DNA of 64,000 nt from Rhizophagus irregularis (Eukaryota > Glomeromycota > Glomeromycetes > Glomerales > Glomeraceae). This document shows positions 20,385-33,062 of the stretch, piece after piece. Position 1 is the stretch's first letter; the number at the start of each line of letters is the position of its first letter. Under the pieces are notes generated by a model, which did not search any database, had not been told where the DNA came from, and worked only from the letters and a program-made list of their open reading frames with translations. The translations under genes were made by a program, and so were the position numbers. Location: NCBI RefSeq assembly GCF_026210795.1, contig NC_089455.1, forward strand, positions 372,001 through 436,000, read 5' to 3'.

Positions 20385-20504
20385 ATTGTACCATTTGTTT
20401 TTAAATTAAACAAATAAATTTTTAAAAACTATTTTAAATTAATACATTTAATACTATTCTCTTTAAAACTAAAATACAAATTATTGTCTTAATAATTAGA
20501 ATAA

Positions 20505-20860
20505 TTTATCTGTTAAAATCTAGATGATTATCTGTTAATATTCAGATAATTATCTGCTAACGTACAGATAAATTATCTGTTGATGCACAGATAATAAAAA
20601 ATGTAAAAATTTGGAAAAAATATCTGTAAAAATTTTTGGAAAGTTTTGCAGATAATATATGTAAAATATCATAGATCATCTGCGAAAAATTCCCAAAAAT
20701 GAAAAGAAATAACTGTAATAATTTATCTGTACATTGACAGACTTTTGTCCGATTTGGCTTGCCATACTTATCTGCATTATCTGACAGATATCCAGATATC
20801 TATTGGATATCCGTTCATTTTTTTTAAATTATATCCGAATACTTAAGGATGATTTGCAAG
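20505..20860. repeat. Right arm of outer inverted repeat (CAGATAAT-rich)
   Basis: Reverse-complement partner of 9340-9690, including GACAGACTTTTGTCCGATTT and CTTGCCATAC. With its partner it frames the composite insertion. Confidence 0.75.
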
Positions 20861-21109
20861 TGATACAAATCACATGAATTGATTTATATTATTGATCTTT
20901 CATCCTTGATGTATTTAATGCAATTGCGTTACTAATTTGAAGTACAAAAAGGAGCAAAAGGGGCTAAATTATAATGCATTCTTTTTACCTTTAATAATGT
21001 GTTCTTTGCATTATCATAATTCATATGACCTTTTGCGCAGTAACTAACAACTAAGAGACTGTTCAGATATAGGAAAAAGGAAAGTCAGAACTAGAAAAAA
21101 TAATAAAAG

Positions 21110-21640
21110 TACTAAAATGACCAATATAACAGAAGAAGTAGAAAGGATAGAACATGCTTAACTTTAGGTGATACCATTGAGAGAAATGAAAATGAACCAC
21201 AAATTCAAGCTAATGGTAGTATAGAATTAAATGAAAATGAGGATACTATAAATCCTAATAATACAAATATTACAGAACCAGATAATGTGGAAACAGATGC
21301 CAGACAAGAAGATAATACAATTCAATTAACTAATAATTGAAATAGTTTTATTTGGAATTATCTGGAAAAATTATCTCCATAGAAAAACATAAGAAATGTG
21401 TCAGGTATCTTGTACCAGTTATTGGTTCTGATAGTTATGAGCAGCCATATGGGGAACAGATGGTAGTACAGAAAATTTTATTTATCATTTAACAAAACAT
21501 CGTATAACACATAATACTGTTGAGAGACAATGAAATTCATTACAAAATGGCTAAGATAGCTAATGATAATTCTGTTAAAAAAGATCAATTAGATAAAAAA
21601 TATGTTGGAATTATCGTAAAAGATAATTAACCATTAAGCA
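21110..21640 (+). pseudogene. Remnant of a BED zinc-finger (hAT-type) transposase N-terminus
   Basis: An acidic, Asn/Glu-rich leader (around 21170-21330) is followed by FIWNYLEKLSP. After several stops and frame changes comes GTDGSTENFIYHLTKHRITH, the typical second half of a BED finger (the two His ligands). The intervening Cys pair is scrambled by frameshifts. No catalytic domain follows. Dead copy. Confidence 0.6.
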
Positions 21641-22302
21641 TTTGAGATAACAGGTCATCACATAACGATATGACAAAAATATCACAGGGTAGTATGGTAA
21701 GATTTTTCATTTTTCGGTTGTATAGTACAGTTGACTAAATTTGACTAAGTATGGGAAATGTTTGTGTCAGGCAAAAATTACTTTCTTAACTCGCCTCACC
21801 TAATCAACACTGCATAAATCATCACATACTACTGCTATAAAATATTTATTTATATTATGCAGAGAGGTGATGATATGGTAATACAAGTCAAGAAAGGTAA
21901 TTTATACTATAGGAATTAAATCAGTATCAGCTGTATCATAATGATTATAAGATATATAAAGTTTGCTTAGTAATCAAAATGAAACACAGATCCAGTTTTC
22001 CTTAGCTTTATATGACAACAAAAAAGTAGGCTTATAATAAATTTGGTCTTTTACTTGTTTATTAATTTTTACTTATTTTCAAAATATATATGACTTGCTT
22101 GACAAACTACATGAACCATGGATGATAAAGATCATAACAAAATTTATAAATTCTTACAGGTTTTTTTTATATGAAAAAGAATGTAGTTAAACTTATCATA
22201 GGCCGTTTTGAAAACAATAAAAAGAATCCCTGAATTCTGAAATATAAAGGGTATTATTTGGAATTTAACAAAATATTTTATAGCAGGTTTCAGAGAATTG
22301 TA

Positions 22303-23395
22303 ATGCCTTATGGCCCCAAGGGCAAATTAGTGACTCCACCATTTATTCGTCCAATTTTTATCGTCACTGTGTGGGATGCAGTAGTTCTATTCTGGAAGTA
22401 CATTATAAGTCAACCATTAAGAAAGGAATTCATGAAACAAGTTGCATTTCTGGAGAAAATGCGATCAATCCTTATGGACAAGATTCTGGACGGAAATAGG
22501 GGGATCTCTTGTCCATTTGCGATAAATTTCACATTTTTCATTTGAAGGAAAAAAATCAAGAATTACTTTTTCAGAGCATCACTTCGTGGCAAGTTTGGAG
22601 AAATGAAGGAATAGAAAAAATAGGAATACGTAAATGTCAGAAAAGCATTGAAGCAGAGAGTGGAGATGATGAAATCAATATTTTCAAATGTCAAAACCGA
22701 GAAAAAATTGACGAATCATTGCTGGGGCCAGTGCTCAGAGTCGGTGCCCTTAAGGGCTCTTCATGGAAAGAAAACTACCTCAAAACACCGTGTTATTTTG
22801 TATACCCAGACAGTAAACCTAAATGGATGACTAATACCTCCATGTTCCCAGTGTCAAATGATAATAGATTCGACTCCTCTGGCAATAATCTGTCCTTGTT
22901 TTTAGAAATGTTGGAAAACATATTAAACCGCTACCATATTGCGAACTTTCTTGATATTAAATTACTAAATCTAAAAAGTAATGATTATCTTCAAAAAGAT
23001 AATATCCGCCTTTATGCAATGAATATTGCACTATGCGGTTTCAATCATATAATCATTATTGGAGAAACTTACTGTGGCTTACTTTTTCTGGATTGCTATG
23101 GACATATATTCCAATGGGACGCTATGGCTGATGCATTGGTGTTTTATGGAAATATTTTTGAAGGAGTGTTAGGAAAATCTCATGGAGTACTATGGGGCGT
23201 ATCAGGAGATGGAAGTGTTTGGAAGCTATCTGGTATTTATGCATATTTTGCTTATTCTTTGTTTTAATATAACTAATTTCTATTCTTTTAGATTTGAATT
23301 TGCCAGAAGAATGCAATTCTCATCCTGTAAGTAACAAGAAAAAAAGTAAGAAAAAAGGCAAGAATAAGAACCAAAAAAGCGTTACTAATAAATGA
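22303..23395 (+). pseudogene. Unknown gene, frameshifted at a G run
   Basis: A frame starting MPYGPKGKLVTPPFIR (possibly preceded by an exon with acceptor near 22286) runs to the GGGGG at 22499-22503. There the reading must shift by one base to continue as LLSICDKFHIFHLKEKN. The second frame is open to a donor at 23233; the second exon (23292-23395) adds a Lys-rich tail KKKSKKKGKNKNQ and a stop. The middle shows NIALCGFNHIIIIGETYCGL followed by LLFLDCYGHIFQWD. No family was recognised. Because only one base is wrong and the rest is intact, an assembly error in the homopolymer is as likely as true inactivation. Confidence 0.5.
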
Positions 23396-24277
23396 TTTTT
23401 AAATTCGTTATATTTTATAATAATAATAATAATATATATATATATAATATTTTAATGGGCTAGATAGTTATTATAGTTATTCTTGCAATCATTTAATACT
23501 GTAAAATACATGTATAGTTATTCTTGTAATCATCAAATACTATATATTTGCTTTAAAAAAAAAATAAAATATGCTATTAAAAATTAATTATCTCTTGGAA
23601 AAAGTTGTCAGAAAAGAACGCGTATTAACTTATTAAATATTTGAATATTTAACTACTTCTTGTCTAGAACTTCGTACTAGTCATTATTGTATCTATAATA
23701 CACAGCATAGCATAGTATAGTTATTAGAGTAATTAATTATTAGATAATTATAGTAATATTGTGGGATACAATATTTCAAGAAGGAGTATGCAAAATTACA
23801 ACTAATAATTAATAAAAATAATCTCATTTTATAATTCAATATAACAAAAATACTACGGTGTACCATTTGGACGAAAGTGCCAAAATTTTGAAATCGAATT
23901 TTTGAATTTTCAAAATCTCCTTATAAGAAAAATTTCCTTTTATAGCAATGTAATGTTACATAAATGTCGGAATAAGAAAGTTCATGTGACAAAATTTCAT
24001 ATAACATAGATCCATTCTATAAACGTAAAATTTCCTTAAAAGGCAATTTTCAAAGTTCAAAGACCCTTTTCATTTCTGAATAATATTGTACCCAAATATG
24101 TAAATGTAACCTGATAGTATGGTAAAGTCTTAGGCGTAGTAATTTATTTTTAAATTTTTATTGACAATAAAATTTCCGATTTTGATCACAGGAAATTGTT
24201 AAATAATAATAACAATTATTAAATTTTGTTAATAAATTGTAATTAAAAAACTCAACTTTATTTTTATTGAATTTCAA
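23396..24277. other. Intergenic, no gene seen
   Basis: AT-rich sequence with a short TAA/TA microsatellite near 23418-23447. No coding character on either strand. Confidence 0.5.
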
Positions 24278-25145
24278 ATGAATATACAAAAAAATTTTAT
24301 GTTCAATAATACTTTTCCTATTCATTATCAATTTTCATTTGAACAAAAAAACGTGTATGATTTATTTGACAAGCAGTTACAATATGACGAATTTTTAGAA
24401 CCAAATGAAATAAACAACATTGGTTAAATTCTGCTGAAACAAAAACAATTTAATACTGGTCAGACTCTAAAATTAAAACATTACTATCTTATCTTTCTGA
24501 AAATTTTGATTATTATCATACAAATAAAACAAAATTTCATGCTAAAGTTGCTATAAAAATTGGAAATAATAGAACTAGTGTACAAATTAAATTTAAACTT
24601 CAGGCATTAATTACAAAATTTGAAGAAAACTGAGAAAAAACTGGTAAAGAAAGATCAAAGTGACTAAATTTTGATGATATGAACAAAATATTTGAGAATA
24701 GAGAAAATGTTTGTTCTGATTATTTTATATTCAATATTAATTCTGATAAGGTATTAACATATTTTAATTATTGTAAGTTACTTATATAATTATTCAACTA
24801 ATTTTAATTTTATTTATTACAGCTGGTAGCCTAATATTAGTAATGGAAATAATAAATTAAAAAAAAGAAAAATCTCTGAAATTGATCAATTTTATTTATC
24901 TGCATTTGATTTACTTTATAAAACAAAAAAAAAGAGCAATTAAAATTGAACAAGAGTAATTAAAAATTGAACAAAAAAGGTTTGTGAAAAAAAAAGGTGG
25001 AAAGAAAACATGATATAAATAAAACAACAAATTACAATGAAAAAGAGAAAAATTTAAAACAAACAAAATTATAATTTATAAATTCAGATTGGAATTAGAA
25101 AGAATAAAACAAGAATTTGCTTTAAAAGCTAAAGAATGTAATTAA
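24278..25145 (+). pseudogene. Myb/SANT-like DNA-binding protein, decayed
   Basis: Opens MNIQKNFMFNNTFPIH. After a frameshift it carries a SANT-like helix set (TLLSYLSENFDYYHTNKTKF, KVAIKIGNNRTSVQIKFKLQ, ALITKFEEN) as found in the many Myb/SANT-like genes of Rhizophagus. Two internal TGA codons sit where Trp is expected and other stops look like CAA-to-TAA, so most damage is G-to-A or C-to-T. An intron lies at about 24774-24823. The tail is a coiled coil (LELERIKQEFALKAKE). Clearly dead; role by family would be DNA binding. Confidence 0.65.
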
Positions 25146-26229
25146 AATATAAAAAAATTAATAATTTTGTATGTTTAATTATTTGAATAATTATTAATAA
25201 TATTTTAATAATTACAATACAATATCCATTAAATTTTGCCTTTTAATCTTTCCTGCTTTTTTGATTACTTAGGATATCTTAAATTATTATATATATACAT
25301 ATCTTAACACTAATCCTAATTTTTTTGGAGTAATCCCAGATTTTTGTAGTATACTAATCACATGTACAATCAGCTAAATTGATAGTATTTTAATTGGCTA
25401 ACCAAAATAATTTTTTTTTTTTGATTTTAATATATTTGCATAAAATTTTTTTAATAAATTTATGCATTTTATTTAGTTTTTAAAATGTTTACTTATTTTG
25501 TCTTCAACGTTATTAGAAGAATATTATTCTCAAAATAGTATACTTCAGTATATTTCTGCTCGTTTCTATAATAATACGCAGTTCAAGATTTCAGGCAATT
25601 ATTTAATACAAACAAACTGGGGTAGGGGTACTTCTAAATATGTATACAATGTGAAATTAATTATATAGAAAAAATACCAGTCTTTAAAATTTTATTTGGA
25701 GAAAATTTTCAATTATATATTATGAAATCTACTCAATTAGCAACAAGTGCTGCAAATGCATATTTGCAAGTAAGTTGTGATAAATAAAGTTTGACATAGA
25801 GTTCTGAATGAGTCAAGTCAGGTCAGATTAATTGATAAATCTGACCTGAAATTTTTTTTTTCAGATCAGGTCAAATTAGATTATATCAGATTATCTGTTT
25901 GATCTGATCTGAACTGAAACCTGAAAATTTTCAGAATTTTTATTAAAATATTAAAAAAAAATGGTGTAAACCATTTTTTTCAAAATATCATCAGTAATTT
26001 TTTTGAGGCGCGGATCCTTAGGGATTCCAAAAATCCTGTAATTAGTAAGGATCCTTAAGGATATTTACTATTATATTTATTTTATATATTTATCAATAGA
26101 TTTATTATTAATTTATTTATTTATAGATTTATTAATGTATTTATTAATTTTATTTATATATTATTACATATTTTTTTGAATTAATAAAATATAAAACAAT
26201 AATTAGTTTTGATTACAAAGAAAAAAGGA

Positions 26230-28620
26230 CAAATCATCTAAGAAAAAAAATAACGAACAGTTAGAAGTGTTCGTTAAATTAAAAAAAAAGTTGAAATAAT
26301 TTTATTATTACTTGCTGGTATCCATGACCTACTTGAACGCATTTTTTCTTCTGTCTTTCTACTTTTCACCCTGTAATAATCAGAGACTTGAACTCGTCTA
26401 AAAAAAAAAGAAAAAGTGAACAGTTAGTAATGTTCATTAGTATAAAAAATTGAAAAAAATATTTTTTTTTACTTACCAGTCCTACATTATCTTACAAAAA
26501 CAGTCTAAAATATGTAATAAGTGTTTACCTTAAGAAGTGCTCCAAATAGAGAAGCAAAAAAACTACGAGCTTTTTCGTAATATTAATACCGGTAGGCAAT
26601 GTCAAGAGGATGGTCGTATTCATCAATTAGGATGATACACTCTTTTCTGTGATAATCTTTTAAATACCTAGAAAGGTCAATGAGAACATCATCTATGCGT
26701 TTACAATTCTCATATTTAGACCGTATTTGACTGAAATGTGTCTTCTCATACAGGTCAAGTTTATCATAAATATAATTATGATTTTTGTACAGCATTGCCA
26801 ACATTCCAAATAGTTTGATTTTCATCTTCGACTAAATTTTACAGCCATCGAAATTCTGCAAAGAAAACGTAAAAAAAAGGCAGATCAACAAAACAATTCA
26901 TAGTAGCAGTCTGGATGCAAATAACACTATACATTCAGAGAGAGAAAGATGACCAGGTACTTGCAAAAATGTGTGTCAAAAAGGCTCTGTTTCTCTGTAA
27001 TTTTCGTGCCTACGAACAATTCACAATGGTAATCCATATTGTCTGGGTGGATGGGAATCGAAAAAAAATCTTTAAGCATCGTAAGGTTAATTATTTTTCC
27101 AAACCGCTTTAGTTAAACGAAAAGAGAGACTTTTGAATTGCACTCAATAAAATCGGAGATCAGAAATGTTTTATCAAGAAAAGTGCAACCTCTGTTCACA
27201 ATTTTGCTAAAGCTGTCCCAGCCAATGGGTATGCTTTTTCCTGCAGAGAGTCATTAAGAAAGAACAAAAAATCGCCTAAAAAAAGAAAAAAAATGAATAA
27301 TTAATAATATTTGTTAATATAGAAAAAATCAAAAAAAAAATAATTATTTTACTTACATTAAGTGAGACTTAAAAAACTGCCTAAAAAAAGAAAATAAACG
27401 AACAATTAGTAATGTTCGTTAAAATAAACAAAGAAAAAAAATTTTGTTTTACTTACTAATATCCCAAGTTCAGAGAGTCAGAGAGATTCAAACTCTACTT
27501 AAAAAAAGAAAAAAAATGAAAAATTAGTAATGTTCATTAAAATAAATAAGGAAAAAATTTTTTTTTACTTACCGATATCTCAAGTCCAGAAAGAATTGAA
27601 CAAACCAACTAAAAAAAGAAAAAAAAATGAACAGTTAATAATGTTCATTAATGAAAAAACTTAGAAAATTTTTATTGAAAAAATATTGCATCTAGAAAAT
27701 TTGTACCTTATATTACTTGTCGATATCACGTCCACAGTAACTTGAAGAATCCGCCTAAAAAAAGAAAGAAAAATAAACAATTAGTAATGTTCGTTAATAT
27801 AAACAAAAAGAAAAAAAAATTTTTTTTTCTTACTTGCCGGTATTTCACATCCAGAAAGACTCGAAAATGCCTAAAAAAAAAAGAAAATAAACGAACAGTT
27901 AGCAATATTCGTTAATATATAAAAAATTGAAAAATTATTTCTGTTTTACTTGCTAAATGTTCTGTTTGAATACCCAAAAACCCAGTTATCTAAAAAAAAT
28001 CAAACAGTTAGTAAAAGTTTGTTAATAAAAAAAAATATTTTTCTTTTACTTGCTGAAATTTACATCTGAAATTTACATTCAAGTACATTTCATTAAAATA
28101 AAAAAAAATTTAAAAACAGTTTAAACTTACCAAAATGCCACGTATTAGAAAAATATGAAAACCTAAAAGAAAAGTCTAAAAAATAGAAAAAAGAAAACAA
28201 AACATTAGTAAATGTTTCATTAAAATAAAACTTTTTTAAAAAATAACTTACTGCAAAAAAATCCGTCATGAACATAAAATTGATGAAATATAAATTAAAA
28301 GAACTGTCTACAAAAAATAAAAAATAAATCGTTAGAAACTGTTTATTAAAATTATTAAGAAATAAAGGAAAAAAACTAATAAAAATCTTACTGGAATATC
28401 ATCTCCAAAGAAATCTGAAAAACCTGTCTAAAATAAATAAAAAACAAGTAATTAGAAACAGTTTGTTAAAAGAAATAATTAAAAATAAAAAAAACACTAA
28501 AAATCTTACCGGTATTGTCTAAAACATTTCATTACAGAATGAGAAAGGAAAGAACAGGGTGATGGAAAAGGGAAGGAGTGAAAGAGGAAGAAGGTTAGAG
28601 ATGAAAGGATTCGTAATACT
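26230..28620 (-). repeat. Array E: intron/mini-exon modules on the minus strand
   Basis: Read on the - strand: a CT-rich leader (about 28615-28540), a GTAAGATT donor, then roughly eleven modules with mini-exons of about 25-40 nt. Acceptors follow long T runs (TTTTTTTAG); donors are GTAAG or GCAAGTAA. The intron word AACGAACATTACTAATTGTT lies in a hairpin that puts ACTAAT, a branch-point-like word, in the loop. Leader plus module layout equals that of arrays A and B, although the exon sequences differ. Confidence 0.7.
26529..27275 (-). pseudogene. AAA-ATPase-like (PF09820-type) gene fragment inside array E
   Basis: Downward from about 27235: WDSFSKIVNRGCTFLDKTFL, then after a stop KRFGKIINLTMLKDFFSIPI (the P-loop-like RPxRFGKT region, Thr replaced by Ile). 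ITEKQSLFDTHFCKY follows. After an intron at 26855-26932 come SQIRSKYENCKRIDDVLIDL, the Walker-B-like IILIDEYDHPLDIAY, a stop, and ARSFFASLFGALLK, which ends exactly at a GTAAAC donor at 26528. Domain order matches AAA-ATPase-like/PD-(D/E)XK proteins, but the C-terminal half and nuclease are absent. Upstream it is entered through an array-type acceptor (27276-27278). So the fragment behaves as one or two extra exons of the array. Several stops show it is not a working ATPase. Confidence 0.7.
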
Positions 28621-28899
28621 ATATCAGATTATAAATGGCTGATCTAAGATTATATCACGTGATACACATGATACAATTTTATGGGTTTGGTTTTTTAGGT
28701 ATTAGGTTTATCAGTAAATAATTTCTAAGGATTTTTAATATAGAAATCCTTAAGGATCTGATAATTCATAGAATCCTTAAGGATCTTTACAATTCATTTA
28801 AGGATTTTTAAGGATTTCTTAAATTGCCAGATCCTTAAGGATTCTGAAGTAATTTAAGGAATTCTTAAGGATCCATAACCCAAAAAATTTACTAATGAA

Positions 28900-31800
28900 A
28901 TTTAATAAATTTTATTAAAATTTTATGCAATGTGTATAATTTTGAATTTTTATAATAATTTTAAAATTATATGCATCCTTGCATTTTTGTGCGAATGTGT
29001 AGAAAAACAAATCCAATTTATAAAATCTAAACATTTATAAATATAATTTTTTATTTATTATCTGAAGTATAAGGACATTCTACTTTTACATATTTCAAAT
29101 GCAATGTCATTCTGTACTATAGTCTGATTGATGAATAAAATTTTGTATTACATATATACAAATTTAGCTGTGTTATATTGATATTAATTTTGCATAGTTA
29201 AAAAATAATATACAAATACATAACTCTGTAAACTTTAATAAATAAATAAGTAAAACTTTAAGTAAAAAGGATTAAACTTTTACTTATTTTGATAGAAGAA
29301 GTATTGTTAAAAAAAATTATATTAAGGGTAAAAACTGATTATATTGTGACTTAGAATGAAAGTCTTTAGTGAGATATTTTAGATAAATATTATATAAAAA
29401 TTTTTAGGATATATAGAAAACATATATTACACAGTAAAATTCGATATAACAGAACTATCTGTTTCAGTAAAAATATCTGGTATATTGAGACTTCTGATAT
29501 ATCAAAAAATTTTGATATACCAGATTATATATATAAATCACATGTAAAGCTCTAATCGGGTCAGTCCTAATCCGATAACTCAGACTGAAAATTTGGATTG
29601 ATTCAGTCTGGGTTGAGTTTTCAACCCAGACCAAAATATTTGGTCCAGTCTGGTTCAGTTTCGGATTATAAATCTAACTCAGATTGAATTAAACGGGTTA
29701 GGACCAGACTGGACCGATAAATATTTTCGCAATAGTTTATATTAAAACCATTGTGATTATTTAATTATTAAATAAAAAAATGTCACGTAACATTTTTTTT
29801 AACATATTATTATAAAAAAATGTTTGCGCAACGTTTTTTTAATTAATTTAAAGAAAAAACATTGCGAAATATTTTTTCTTAATATATTTAATTAAAAAAA
29901 ATGTTTGCGCAATATTTTTTTAATTAATTTAAAGAAAAAATGTTGCGCAACATTTTTTCTTAGTATATTTAATTAAAAAAAATGTTTGCGTAATGTTTTT
30001 AATTAACTTAATGAAAAAATGTTGCGTAACGTTTTTTAATATATTATTATAAAAAAACGTTTGCGCAACATTTTTTTAATTAATTTAACGAAAAAACATT
30101 TTCACAACATTTTTTTAATTAACTTAACAAAAAAATGTTGCGAAACATTTTTTCTAAATAATTATAATTAAAAAAACGGTTTCACAATATTTTTTATTAT
30201 AAGATCAGACCAGACTGGACTAAAATAACTGGTCTGGTCTGGTCTGGTTCCGGATTCTTCTTTTAATATAAACTGAACTGAACTGAAATGAACTAATTTT
30301 TCGGTCTGGTTCCAGATTACTCTCTAACCTGGACCAATTCGGACCATTTAGAGCTTTAATCACATGCTTAAATACATGTAACTTTTTACAAAAAATCAAA
30401 ATACTTAGTGAGAAAAAGGTTAGTTTAACAAGAAATCAAAATATTTAGTGAGAAAAAGGTTAGTTTAATAATAAAATTTTTATTAAATCCATGATTTTTA
30501 TTTTTTTATATAGTTTTGTCTATATTAACATTGCAAAAATTACATGTTTAAGTTTAATTTTAACAGCATAAAAAGAATATTTGATGTAAATTACATATTG
30601 TAATCAAATAATAAATAAGTATTTTTCAAATTTAAAAATCTTTTATATATTAAATAAAATGTAAAAGTCATCTTAATAAAAATTTTTCAATATATATCCA
30701 ATTTTAATAAAAATTGACACACAAAGACTTTAAAATATTTTGAATTTATGTGCAAAATTTCAGTATATATTATTATATGGGATAGAGCAAAAATTTACTA
30801 TTATACAAATTTCATAGTAAAAAAGTTCCTATGCCGAACCAGTGTTTGATATTATAATTTATATATACAAAAAAATCAACTGTATAATACATATTTAGCT
30901 AATTATATAATATATGTTTTTGTAACACCCAAATTTTTAATATAATCAGAAATTTGATCAAACTGAATCATTTTTATGTTTTTAAATAAAGTTACTAAAA
31001 TAATCTTCTTTAGAACAGGTATTTAAACTACATTTTCATAGTCTATATTAATTATGACTGCATTGTAAAAATATTAATAGATTAAGTGTAACAATTTTTT
31101 TTTTAGTATTAAATGTAAAATTATTCAGACACTTCAACAATTTTCATTTCCTAGTCAATTTTAAAATTATGATTTTATTACCATTAAATATGCCTTAATA
31201 GAAGGAATTTAACAAATATAATGTTATCTTTCTATAATTACTAGATCTTAAGATATTTTAAAAATTTAAAAATTTTTAAAATTAATTTTAGCTTTTACAG
31301 TTCAAGGGGAATGTGTAGTCATGTGATTTATAATAAGATTATTAATGGCGTAAAAATTTAAAATATGAAGCCCAAGAACAAAGTACTTTAGTTTGAATAA
31401 TTATGTATTATTTTATTATTTTTGTAAATATATGTAAAAACATACCTATAGAATACAAATATATTAAATTAATTAATGATAAAATGCTTTTTTGTTAAAA
31501 AAATAATATTATGTTTTTCAGTAGAAAGATTCTAAACTTTCACTAAACGATTTGCAATTTTTTTGGAATTTCTTTTGATATTTTCTCTAAAATATAATAT
31601 TTAAGTCTAAATAAAAATTATACCTGGTGAACTTTCAGATTCCAAAAGGTAAGAAATTAATATATTTTTTTTTAAATATTTAGTAACAATTTACAAATGT
31701 TTTATTAGATATGGATGTTCCTTGGAATAGCACCCAAAAAAATTTTTGCTTGTAGGCATGCGGTGATAGTTAATTAAAAGTCATATGATAACATTTTATC

Positions 31801-33062
31801 AAGGGATAGTATTTATAATAAAAAAATTTTGCTTCTAAAATTACTATATCTTTAAATATTTAAGTAAAATTGTTTAGCAAACTAAAAATTACCTATAATT
31901 AGACTTTTATTAAATTCAGATTTTTGCTAAATTTAAACTTTTACTAAATTTAAATAAATATTTATAGAACTACAAGTTTTTATAACAATTTATATTGCAT
32001 TTTTTTTCTTATAGTTTATTTTAAGCATTTTAATTAAAGTAAAATGCTTCTGGAATCTGGATATTTAAGTAAAATTGTTCAGTAAATCCAATTTAAATTT
32101 ATATAAAGTTATAATAAAGTAATTATGTTACATCTTTTTTTTTAATTTTACAGTATATTTTAAGTATTTGAATCAAAGTAATCAATTCTAGATGTTTAGA
32201 AAAAACTCAGCAGATCCAAAATCTTGCAACTTAATTTTATTAAGATTAGATAAATACTTAAAAAGTCATTTATATTTTTGTAGTAAAACCAATTGTACTT
32301 AATAAAATTTTAATAAAAATTATCTATCTGTTTAACATTGTGAATTTATTATTTTTAAATGTAATTTCATTAAATAACTTTGATTTATAATAGTTTATAC
32401 ATGTAATGTTAAATATTAAAACAAAAACATAACTATAAAAATATCTCTAAATTTTTGGTCAATTAAATGTTTGATAATTCGGGCCGAAATTAAAAGTCAC
32501 GTGGGGTAAAAAATTTTTGGGTAGAGTATCATGTGATAGATTGTAGTGCACTAGTGCCACTAAAATCTATTTTAAAATTCTATTAATACAGAAAATTGTC
32601 AATACTGAAACTGGTTTAACTCAAAATAGATTTGGATTTAATAGCTTAAAATTTGATTGCCAAAATCAAAAAACAGTTTATAGTTTGTATATCTTACGTA
32701 CTACATTTTGAATAAATTGCTATACAAATCTTTAATTTATTCAGATTAATGATCATTATATGAATATGCTAAATGTAAATATATTATTCTACGACATCTT
32801 CATTTACGAGAATTTCTTATAAATATCTTACTAGAAAAAATCCCTGTAAGGACAATTCCTTAAAAAAATAAAATGTTCACCTTAAAGAAATGAAATCCAA
32901 AAGGATAAAAAATATGTATTTAATTGAAAAATTACAAAATTCTAATTTGATAAAAAGAAACTTATAGCTAATTGGGAGTCGAAAAATTTTAAATTAAATC
33001 TTTGTCTGGAGAACAAATAATAATAAAACATCGAAGTAACTTACTAGTTGAATAAATAAAGA
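28900..33062. other. Four-kb AT-rich gene desert
   Basis: Apart from the MITE at 29545-30358 I see no genes, RNA genes or clear repeats. Poly-A/T tracts and degenerate TTAAAT words dominate. A TCACGTG word lies near 32496. Confidence 0.5.
29545..30358. mobile_element. hAT-like foldback MITE, 8-bp TSD, internal palindrome array
   Basis: TAAAGCTCTAATCGGGTCAG at the left and GGACCATTTAGAGCTTTA at the right. ATCACATG is perfectly duplicated at 29537-29544 and 30359-30366. The outer parts contain CAGTCTGG / CCAGACTG words in both orientations. The centre (29770-30190) is a series of about ten short palindromes related to AAAATGTTGCGCAACATTTT separated by TTAATTAA. Its termini match those of the 10.5-kb composite. 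Non-coding. Confidence 0.92.

Larger units (their letters stand above)
25988..28899. mobile_element. TIR element with GGATCCTTAAGG ends carrying array E
   Basis: Left end around 26012 (GGATCCTTAGGGATTCC) and right end around 28874 (GGAATTCTTAAGGATCC) are inverted; similarity extends outward another 20-25 bases. Both ends hold several AAGGATCCTTAAGG-type words as subterminal repeats. The interior is array E and a gene fragment. The ends differ from those around arrays A-D. No clear target duplication was found. Confidence 0.65.

Noticed and set aside
29770-30190. CRISPR-like regular repeat
   Set aside because: The units are palindromes in an AT spacer inside a MITE in a eukaryote; spacers are not unique.
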